Made by a program: the position numbers and the translations under genes. A stretch of DNA of 10,739 nt, from the NCBI GenBank assembly GCA_022728415.1, contig JAIJJM010000038.1, positions 1 through 10,739 on the forward strand, in the 5' to 3' direction. The notes beneath the pieces are model-generated. The model saw only the letters and a list, made by a program, of their open reading frames with translations, made no database searches and was not told where the DNA came from. Source of the stretch: Collinsella sp. GTDB taxonomy: Bacteria > Actinomycetota > Coriobacteriia > Coriobacteriales > Coriobacteriaceae. Shown here one piece after another: positions 1-5,362 of this stretch (position 1 is its first letter; every line of letters starts with the position of its first letter).

Positions 1-1033
1 GGACTTCCTCCGCACCCAGGTCGCTGCCAAAGGCCTGCAGGGCCAGCAGGGCGCGCTCAAAACCGACAGCGAAGCCGACGCCTGCCGTGGGCTTGCCGCC
101 CTCGAGCTCGACCAGACCGTCGTAGCGGCCGCCGCCACCGATGGAGCCGACACCGGCGCCGGGGGCCTCGACCTCAAAGACGGTGCGGGTGTAGTAGTCC
201 AGGCCGCGCACCAGGGTGGGGTCCTCGACATATTCGATGCCGGCGGCGTCCAGATAGCGCTTGACCTGCTCGTAGTGCTCGCGGCACTCATCGCACAGGT
301 TGTCGCCCATCAGCGGGGCCTCGGCCATGATCTCGCGGCAATGGTCGTTCTTGCAGTCGAAGGCGCGCAGCGGATTGAGCTCGGCGCGCTCACGGCACTC
401 GTCGCACATCTCGTCGGCGTGATCGAGGATAAACTGCTTGACCTGCTCGCGGTATGCCGGACGGCACTGTGCATCGCCCATCGAGTTAATAAGCAGACGG
501 AGCTTGGAAAGATCGAAGCCCAGGCGCTTGTAGAACTCCATGAGCATGATGATGCACTCGGCGTCTGCCGCCGGATCGGGAGCGCCGAGCCACTCGATGC
601 CCACCTGGTGGAACTGGCGCAGGCGGCCCTTCTGGGGACGCTCGCCGCGGAACATGGCCTCGACGTAATAGGCCTTAAACGGCGTGGAGCCCTGGGGCAC
701 CAGGTTGTTCTCCACGACGGCGCGCACCACGCCGGCCGTGCCCTCGGGACGAAGGGCCAGGCGCTGCTTGGGCTTGAGCTTGGTGTCGGTGCCTTCGGTA
801 AAGACGCGCTCCAGGTTGGCGCCGCTAAACACGCGGAACATCTCCTTGCGCACGACGTCGGTCGACTGGCCGATACCGTGGACAAACACGTCCACCTGCT
901 CGATCGCGGGCGTCTCGATGGGCTTAAAACCAAACGGCTCGAACACGCCGGCCGCAATCTGCTGCATCTTTTGCCAGGCGCGCATCTCGGCGCCGATAAG
1001 GTCGCGGGTTCCCTCCGCCTTCTGTGCCTGCAT
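1..1033 (-). CDS. hisS: Histidyl-tRNA synthetase, 5' part (C-terminus outside window)
   Basis: Class II aminoacyl-tRNA synthetase that attaches histidine to tRNA-His in the cytoplasm. Reading from the ATG at 1031-1033 gives 344 residues before the window edge. The family is about 420 residues long, so most of the C-terminal anticodon-binding domain is missing. Visible landmarks: an N-terminal KAEGTRD (residues 5-11), motif 2 with ALRPEGTAGVVRAV (93-106), the HisA signature LVRGLDYYTRTVFE (274-287), a glycine-rich GSIGGGGRYDGL (296-307) and motif 3 AGVGFAVGFERALLAL (317-332). A cysteine-rich insertion (C210, C213, C227, C232, C247, C250, with NPLRAFDCK) is of the kind seen in Gram-positive HisRS. 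An AAAGGTG ribosome binding site lies 7 bases before the ATG. A perfect TATAAT box lies about 45 bases upstream. Identity is close to certain; only the 3' end is unseen. Confidence 0.97.
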   Translation of the reverse strand, partial: MQAQKAEGTRDLIGAEMRAWQKMQQIAAGVFEPFGFKPIETPAIEQVDVFVHGIGQSTDVVRKEMFRVFSGANLERVFTEGTDTKLKPKQRLALRPEGTAGVVRAVVENNLVPQGSTPFKAYYVEAMFRGERPQKGRLRQFHQVGIEWLGAPDPAADAECIIMLMEFYKRLGFDLSKLRLLINSMGDAQCRPAYREQVKQFILDHADEMCDECRERAELNPLRAFDCKNDHCREIMAEAPLMGDNLCDECREHYEQVKRYLDAAGIEYVEDPTLVRGLDYYTRTVFEVEAPGAGVGSIGGGGRYDGLVELEGGKPTAGVGFAVGFERALLALQAFGSDLGAEEV

Positions 1034-1076
1034 GGGCAAACACCTTTCTTTTAGTATCGCGTCATAGGTAGTGGAC

Positions 1077-1082
1077 ATTATA
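1077..1082 (-). promoter_or_regulatory. -10 box of the hisS promoter
   Basis: On the minus strand these six bases read TATAAT, a perfect sigma-A/sigma-70 -10 box. It is placed to start transcription near 1070, which gives a leader of about 37 bases before the hisS ATG at 1033. No good -35 hexamer lies 16-18 bases upstream. That interval falls inside the outer arm of the long hairpin at 1093-1166, in GC-rich sequence. The -10 assignment is by motif and spacing only. Confidence 0.6.
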
Positions 1083-1092
1083 CGGCACAAAC

Positions 1093-1166
1093 ACAAACAG
1101 CGGCGGTGCGTCTGGCCGAACGAGGGTATGGGGACTCGTTCGGCCAGACGCGCCGCCGCTGTTTGT
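1093..1166. repeat. 32-bp near-perfect inverted repeat (hairpin 1)
   Basis: Arms at 1093-1124 and 1135-1166 are complementary at 31 of 32 positions and are separated by a 10-base loop (1125-1134). The only non-complement is T1107 opposite a G, which is a G-U wobble in plus-strand RNA and an A-C mismatch in minus-strand RNA. The sequence is GC-rich and has no U tract on the minus side, so it is not a standard intrinsic terminator. The loop and start of the second arm contain GGGGAC (1131-1136 region). This is the first of three adjacent stem-loops in the gene-free stretch 1034-1337. It may be a REP/BIME-like or other small mobile repeat; its function is unknown. Confidence 0.85.
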
Positions 1167-1228
1167 GATCCATTTCCTCCGTCCCCTTCGGATCACGTGA
1201 TCCCTTGGGGACGGAGGAAAACGGATCA
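1166..1228. repeat. Inverted repeat with nested palindrome (hairpin 2)
   Basis: Perfect 14-bp arms TTTCCTCCGTCCCC (1173-1186) and its complement (1207-1220) flank a symmetrical 3-by-3 internal loop. Inside that is a perfect 14-base palindrome GGATCACGTGATCC (1190-1203). Outside the arms, TGATCC (1166-1171) pairs with GGATCA (1223-1228) after a small asymmetric gap. The element starts at the last base of hairpin 1, so the two are directly juxtaposed. Neither strand has a U tract. It shares TTGGGGACG with the repeat array near 10540. Its role is unknown; a repeat-family member is the most likely reading. Confidence 0.8.
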
Positions 1229-1238
1229 TTTCGCAGGC

Positions 1239-1302
1239 CCGTGGCCGCCTTGGAAACCGAATGATGGTACGAGCATCTATTCGGCCTCCAGGGCAGCCAC
1301 GG
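1239..1302 (-). repeat. 24-bp imperfect inverted repeat (hairpin 3)
   Basis: Arms at 1239-1262 and 1279-1302 enclose a 16-base loop. As minus-strand RNA the stem has 20 Watson-Crick pairs, 3 G-U wobbles and one C-A mismatch. As plus-strand RNA it has three mismatches and one wobble. The stem is therefore better formed in the strand transcribed as the tail of the MFS gene (stop at 1338). It lies 36 bases past that stop codon. No U tract follows, so simple intrinsic termination is not supported. It could stabilise the 3' end or be another intergenic repeat copy. Confidence 0.7.
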
Positions 1303-1314
1303 ACAGAACGGGGC

Positions 1315-1343
1315 AAATAGAAAAGAGTGACGGACGTCTACTC
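1315..1343 (-). terminator. Weak candidate intrinsic terminator of the MFS gene
   Basis: On the minus strand, GAGT-(A)-GAC, loop GTCC, GTC-ACTC forms a 7-bp stem with one bulged A. It is followed by a T-rich run (CTTTTCTATTT). The stem includes the TAG stop codon of the MFS gene. The stem is short and AT/GC mixed, so this is a weak call. It is the only site after this gene with a U-rich tail. Confidence 0.35.
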
Positions 1344-2642
1344 CCCCGCCACGCTCGAGCGCAGCTTGGCGGCGATGGGCTCGGATGCCAGCAGGAACAC
1401 GAGCATGACAACGGAGCATGCCAAGCACACAATCCAGGTGCTCACAAAGGAGCCCGTGGCATCGAACAGCACGCCCGAGACGATGGCGCCCACGGTGCCG
1501 CCGACCATCTCGAGCGAGGTAATGGTGCCCGTGACCTTGCCGAGGTCGGCCATACCAAACTGTTTGGACGCGGCAATGGTAGGCGTGATGGTGCCCATGC
1601 ACGTTCCGATACCAAAGCTCACGGCGGCCACAATGGGACCAAGGTCCGTCATCGGGAAGCACAGCGCCACACAGGCGACAATACACGCAACGGAGCCAAG
1701 GATATTGCCAAAGCGCAGGCCAAAGCGGTCGTAGATGGCACCGAGCGAGATCTTGGCGATAACGACCGTGACCATGTAGGCAGAAAGCACCGTACCGGCC
1801 CACATGGGATCGTGGCCACCCGTGACGATCTTGGCACCGTTGACGGTAACGCTCGTCATATTCGTAACTTGGTTGGGCAGGATGGCGCCGTTGACGAGAC
1901 CCATAAAGAGGAAGGCGACGACAAGCAGCCAAAACGCCGGACTCTTCTTGATGCGAGGCCAGCCAACGTTAACCTCGGGCGCCGTGTGCTCGTCCTTGTC
2001 GCCAGCCGTCGAGACGGACGGATCGCCCGGGTTCTCACCGAGCGGCTTAAGGCCGATCTCGGAAGGCTTGGTGCGGAAGGAATAGGCCGTGATGGGCAGC
2101 GCCGCCACCATGCAGATAGCCGCCAGCACCAGGAAGGCGGAACGCCAGCCAACGCTCACGATCAGCGAGCTCACGATCGGCGAGAGAATGGCCCCGCCAA
2201 AGCCCGAGCCCGAAAGCGCGATGGAGATGGCAAGGCCGCGCTTAGCGGTAAACCAGTTGGCGGTCACAAGGCTGATGAGCAGGCGGGTCGAGGCGACGGC
2301 AAAGCAGCCCGAGACGGCAAAGAGCACGTAGACCTGCCACAGCTCACCGACAAAGCTCATGCCGGCAAGAACGGCAGAGGTGGCGATTACAGTGAGGGAG
2401 CCCAAAACGCGTCCGCTTACTTTATCGGCAACATGGCCAATGACAAGTGAGCCGATAACGCTCACCACGGTGGAGATGGCGTTGGAGATGTTGTACTGCG
2501 CAAGCGTGATGCCCAAGTCGCTGACGATGAGCGGCTGAAACAGGCTCATGCAGTTAACGAAAATCGTGTAACACGTGGCCATGATGACAAAGCCGGAGGC
2601 CACGACGAGCCAACCGGGGAAGAATTTATGCTGCTGGGACAT
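1338..2642 (-). CDS. MFS transporter, OFA/monocarboxylate-type
   Basis: Twelve-helix secondary transporter of the major facilitator superfamily, expected in the cytoplasmic membrane; 434 residues, normal for the family. The start is the ATG at 2640-2642 (MSQQHKFFPGW), which has AAGGAG four bases upstream; an ATG six codons earlier lacks such a site. MFS motif A appears twice, as GHVADKVSGR (residues 69-78, loop 2-3) and GAIYDRFGLR (301-310, loop 8-9). WFTAKRGLAISIALSGSGFG (about 130-149) resembles the loop 4-5/TM5 signature of oxalate/formate antiporter and monocarboxylate transporters. A long charged cytoplasmic loop lies near 190-235. The substrate cannot be read from sequence; an organic anion is the family expectation. 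It follows the M20D hydrolase gene by 122 bases on the same strand, so the two may be co-transcribed. Confidence 0.88.
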   Translation of the reverse strand: MSQQHKFFPGWLVVASGFVIMATCYTIFVNCMSLFQPLIVSDLGITLAQYNISNAISTVVSVIGSLVIGHVADKVSGRVLGSLTVIATSAVLAGMSFVGELWQVYVLFAVSGCFAVASTRLLISLVTANWFTAKRGLAISIALSGSGFGGAILSPIVSSLIVSVGWRSAFLVLAAICMVAALPITAYSFRTKPSEIGLKPLGENPGDPSVSTAGDKDEHTAPEVNVGWPRIKKSPAFWLLVVAFLFMGLVNGAILPNQVTNMTSVTVNGAKIVTGGHDPMWAGTVLSAYMVTVVIAKISLGAIYDRFGLRFGNILGSVACIVACVALCFPMTDLGPIVAAVSFGIGTCMGTITPTIAASKQFGMADLGKVTGTITSLEMVGGTVGAIVSGVLFDATGSFVSTWIVCLACSVVMLVFLLASEPIAAKLRSSVAGE

Positions 2643-2697
2643 ACTGCTCCTTGTAAACAAACGAATAGTCTGCGCCGGGCGCCGGTAGTGCCCAAGA

Positions 2698-2755
2698 TTG
2701 CCTTGAAAGACAAGGGCATAGACCTTATGGCCATGCCCGCAGGCTTGAAAGGCAA
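2698..2755 (-). other. Foldable element in the leader of the MFS gene
   Basis: This lies in the 122-base gap between the hydrolase stop (2765) and the MFS start (2642). As minus-strand RNA, TTGCCTT and AAGGCAA form a 7-bp outer stem, which continues through a 2-by-2 mismatch into AAG/CTT. After a small internal loop, GGGCAT pairs with ATGCCC (6 bp) around a 13-base loop. No U tract follows directly. The 5' part on the plus strand (2700-2725) resembles the extreme right end of the window (10714-10739). A shared intergenic repeat is therefore as likely as an RNA regulator. Confidence 0.45.
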
Positions 2756-2764
2756 GGTTGGGTG

Positions 2765-4063
2765 CTACCGGTGGTCGGCGATATAGCCCAAAGCGACTGC
2801 CGCATAAGCCGCGGCGCCGAGGGGAAGCTCGGCATCGTTAAAGCGTGCCTTGGGATGATGCTGGGCAAAGTGTTCGTCCGTATCGGTCACAGCAGCGCCG
2901 ATCGTAAAGTACGCGCTCGGTATCTCGCTCGCGATAAGCGCAAAGTCCTCGCTCGCCATGGCATGGAACAGCGGCAGGAAGGCGGCCTTGGGCAGCGTCG
3001 CGCCCACATAGCCAAGCGAAGCCTGGGTCATATCGTCATCGAGTACGAGCGGAGGAACATCCGAGAGCGTCTCGATAGTCACCGGCGTACGATAGGTCGC
3101 GGCAACGCCTTTGACGACCTCCGCGATGCGGGTCTTGAGATGCTCCATGAGCTCGACGTCGAAGCCGCGCAGCGTGCCTTCGAGCACGCAGGTATCTGGT
3201 ATAACGTTGGCCGCTTGGCCACCGGCAAACTTGCCAACGGTCAGTGCGACCTCCTTGGCCGCCGGCACTTCGCGAGCGATGAGCTCCTGAAGCGCCAGGT
3301 GCACATGGACGCCGGCCGTGATGGGGTCGATACAGATCTCGGGGCTCGAGCCATGGCCGCCCTTGCCCTGAAGCGTGATGCGGAAACCGTACACGCCCGA
3401 GAGCGCCGGGCTGCCGTAGAGCACCAGGCCAAGCGGCGACTGGCTATTGACATGCATGGCAAAGGCGGCCTGGGGACGCGGGTTCTGCAGCAGACCGTCG
3501 GCTATGGCGGCGCGGGCGCCCTCAAAGGTTTCCTCGCCCGGCTGGAACAGCAACTTAACCGTGGCGTTGGCGTCGACAAGCTCGGACTCGCGGGCCTTGA
3601 GCAGGCGCGCCGCACCAAGCAGCGCCGTCGCATGCATATCGTGGCCGCAAGCATGCATACAACCGTTCGTAGAGGCGAAAGGCTCGCCCGACTTTTCGGC
3701 AACGGGCAGGGCATCCATATCGCCACGGAGCATGATGACCGTACCGGCCTGCTTGTCCGTACACGTACCGTTACCCCGAGCAGCAGCTGCCGCGCCGGCA
3801 CCGATGAGGCCGACGACACAGGAGCCGTCAACAAGCACGGCATAGGGAATATCCATCTCGTCCAGACGCGCCTGGATATACGCGGACGTCTGCGGAAGGT
3901 TGTTACCGAGCTCAGGCGTTTGATGGAGATCATGGCGCCATGCGGCAAGCTCATTGGCAAACGCCTGAGCTTCTGTGACCAGGCCATTGCCGATAGCGGC
4001 CTGCGCCACCGTAGTGGTCTGAGGCGCTGGTTGCGGTTGAAGATCGGACAGAGCTGGTGCCAT
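2765..4063 (-). CDS. M20D family amidohydrolase / metallopeptidase
   Basis: Cytosolic two-metal hydrolase of the M20D group (hippurate hydrolase, IAA-amino acid hydrolase and N-acetyl amino acid deacetylase relatives), cutting amide bonds of N-acyl amino acids or similar compounds. The ATG at 4061-4063 has GGAGG six to seven bases upstream, giving 432 residues; an ATG 18 codons earlier lacks a ribosome site and adds non-conserved sequence. Conserved elements: HQTPELG (47-53), LRGDMDALP (112-120), HACGHDMH (137-144) with metal ligands C139 and H141, FQPGEE (173-178) with the catalytic base E177 and ligand E178, MHV (203-205), GKGGHGSSPE (233-242) of the lid domain, NVIPDTCVLEGTLRGFD (286-302), and ASEDF plus HH (370-374, 402-403) near the C-terminus. 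An alanine/glycine-rich insert at 88-107 is unusual. The exact substrate is unknown. The gene lies upstream of an MFS transporter on the same strand. Confidence 0.92.
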   Translation of the reverse strand: MAPALSDLQPQPAPQTTTVAQAAIGNGLVTEAQAFANELAAWRHDLHQTPELGNNLPQTSAYIQARLDEMDIPYAVLVDGSCVVGLIGAGAAAAARGNGTCTDKQAGTVIMLRGDMDALPVAEKSGEPFASTNGCMHACGHDMHATALLGAARLLKARESELVDANATVKLLFQPGEETFEGARAAIADGLLQNPRPQAAFAMHVNSQSPLGLVLYGSPALSGVYGFRITLQGKGGHGSSPEICIDPITAGVHVHLALQELIAREVPAAKEVALTVGKFAGGQAANVIPDTCVLEGTLRGFDVELMEHLKTRIAEVVKGVAATYRTPVTIETLSDVPPLVLDDDMTQASLGYVGATLPKAAFLPLFHAMASEDFALIASEIPSAYFTIGAAVTDTDEHFAQHHPKARFNDAELPLGAAAYAAVALGYIADHR

Positions 4064-4093
4064 AGATGCCCTCCAGTAACGTTTTTGCAGCAA

Positions 4094-4115
4094 GCACTTT
4101 GATAGCGTAAAGTGC
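4094..4115. promoter_or_regulatory. Inverted repeat upstream of the amidohydrolase, possible operator
   Basis: A perfect 7-bp inverted repeat, GCACTTT, eight bases, AAAGTGC, centred about 41 bases upstream of the hydrolase ATG. It sits where a promoter would be expected, between the upstream terminator (4142-4166) and the ribosome site. I see no convincing -35/-10 pair, so the operator idea rests on position and symmetry. It could also be a small leader hairpin. Confidence 0.35.
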
Positions 4116-4140
4116 AAGATACAACTTTAAGGGCGACGCA

Positions 4141-4166
4141 TAAAAAATGCCGCCCCGGGAGGCGGC
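4141..4166 (-). terminator. Intrinsic terminator of the EamA transporter gene
   Basis: On the minus strand, GCCGCC (complement of 4161-4166), a six-base loop and GGCGGC (complement of 4149-4154) form a 6-bp all-GC stem. It is followed after one base by a run of six T residues (4142-4147). It begins 19 bases after the EamA stop codon at 4185. It separates that gene from the downstream hydrolase-MFS pair. Confidence 0.88.
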
Positions 4167-4184
4167 GCAACAAGTTGTTTACAA

Positions 4185-5162
4185 TCACGCTCGCGGCTTT
4201 TTGCGCAAAAAGTCGAAATGCGTCTCGCTCAAGATAATCGAAAGGAAGATGAGCGCAAAGCCGGCGAGCAGGCGCGAGGTGAGCGCCTCCCCCATCAGCA
4301 GCACCGAGAACAGCACACCCGAAGGCGACTCCATCGAAAGGAGTAGCGAGCCCGTCGAGGCCGGGACATGCGCCAGGCCGACGTTTTGGACGAGCAGGGC
4401 CACGCATGTGCAACCCACCGAGAGAAACGCCATCACGCCGATAAAGCTCGGCGTCCACACGGACAGAGGTGCTTGGGTCTCGAACAGCGACGACGAGACC
4501 AGGCTCAGCACGCCGTTGCCCACAAACATCCAAAACGTGATGACGTTGATGTCCATTTTGCGACCGTACTTGGCGGTCACCGCCATCTGGATGGCGAAAA
4601 AGACCGCACCCGCCAGCGTAATGGCATCACCGATGTTGAACTCGACGCTATCGAGCGCCACCAGGCCAATGCCCGCCAGACAGAGTAATGCGGCACCCAA
4701 GTTGTAGCGAGTGAGCTTTTCGCCGCTTAGGAAATAGCTCGCGAACGGGACCAGAATGCAATAGGTGCCCGTCAAAAAAGCGTTCTTACCCGCCGTGGTC
4801 TGAGCCAGACCGACCGTCTGCAAAGCATAGGCGGCCCACATAAGTGCGCCCATGCCCAGTCCAACAATCAGGTTGCGGGCGTTGAGGTGCGCGATGATGC
4901 GCTTGTGGAAGATGACAAACATGACCAATGCCGCGGGCAAAAAGCGCACGTAAAGCAGTTCGAACACCGGGATGGTGTCGAGCGCGTCCTTCATAGTGGT
5001 AAAGGAGTAACCCCAGATAATCGCCACCGAAAGCAGCAGAACTTTCCAGAACAGCGGCGAGCGGGCGCCGGCGCCGCGGGAGGTGCCGCCCGCGCCCAGG
5101 TCCTCGCGCGCAACAGGGCCATCGGGCATCATTTCGATATTGTCACTGGTATGCTGGGCCAT
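4185..5162 (-). CDS. EamA/DMT-superfamily transporter (RhaT/YdcZ-like permease)
   Basis: Membrane permease of the drug/metabolite transporter superfamily; members usually export or import amino acids, nucleobases or other small metabolites. The 325 residues give about ten hydrophobic helices arranged as two EamA repeats (roughly 38-170 and 178-315). The first begins VAIIWGYSFTTMKDAL. The ALQTVGLAQTTAGKNAFLTG segment (113-132) and its counterpart VQNVGLAHVPASTGSLLLSMESP (about 258-280) are the typical paired helix 3-4 regions. An extra 35-residue polar, glycine-rich N-terminus precedes the first helix. The ATG at 5160-5162 has GAGG about 9 bases upstream. Strong terminators lie on both sides, so it is probably a single-gene unit. 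The substrate cannot be predicted. Confidence 0.9.
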   Translation of the reverse strand: MAQHTSDNIEMMPDGPVAREDLGAGGTSRGAGARSPLFWKVLLLSVAIIWGYSFTTMKDALDTIPVFELLYVRFLPAALVMFVIFHKRIIAHLNARNLIVGLGMGALMWAAYALQTVGLAQTTAGKNAFLTGTYCILVPFASYFLSGEKLTRYNLGAALLCLAGIGLVALDSVEFNIGDAITLAGAVFFAIQMAVTAKYGRKMDINVITFWMFVGNGVLSLVSSSLFETQAPLSVWTPSFIGVMAFLSVGCTCVALLVQNVGLAHVPASTGSLLLSMESPSGVLFSVLLMGEALTSRLLAGFALIFLSIILSETHFDFLRKKPRA

Positions 5163-5230
5163 AGGGCATCCTCGCGCTCAATCTGGGCGTGGTGTCCGCA
5201 CGCGCGTGACCGCATGCCGCCTCATGGTCA

Positions 5231-5269
5231 AATAAAAACGGGACGCGCCGGACCCCCGGCACGCCCCGC
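5231..5269 (-). terminator. Intrinsic terminator of the yhgE-like operon
   Basis: On the minus strand, 14-base arms (complements of 5256-5269 and 5238-5251) pair throughout, with three G-U wobbles, around a four-base loop. A T-rich tail follows, TTTTATTT (5231-5238). It lies about 94 bases past the stop of the second YhgE gene (5363) and before the EamA start. The 93 bases between 5270 and 5362 hold no gene. Confidence 0.85.
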
Positions 5270-5362
5270 TACTGTAGCAACAACCAGCGTTGCACTGCAA
5301 TCCAGCCCACTAAAGCGTCAGCAAAGTGAACCTTGATGTTTTGTCAATGTCACGCTGTTGCA

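Noticed and set aside
1166..1228. Intrinsic terminator of the MFS gene
   Set aside because: The stem is strong, but the minus strand lacks a U tract after it and the element lies more than 100 bases past the stop codon.
1062..1316. 84-residue minus-strand open frame over the three hairpins
   Set aside because: It is made almost wholly of inverted-repeat sequence, overlaps the hisS promoter and has no coding character.
1071..2450. 459-residue plus-strand open frame opposite the MFS gene
   Set aside because: Its product is rich in Arg, His, Gly and Asp with no domain or hydrophobic pattern. It lies antisense to a clear transporter in GC-rich DNA, where the complement of real codons leaves long open frames, and it has no ribosome site.
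2762..4102. 446-residue plus-strand open frame opposite the amidohydrolase
   Set aside because: Antisense shadow of a gene with all M20D motifs; its translation is Arg-rich with no recognisable family.
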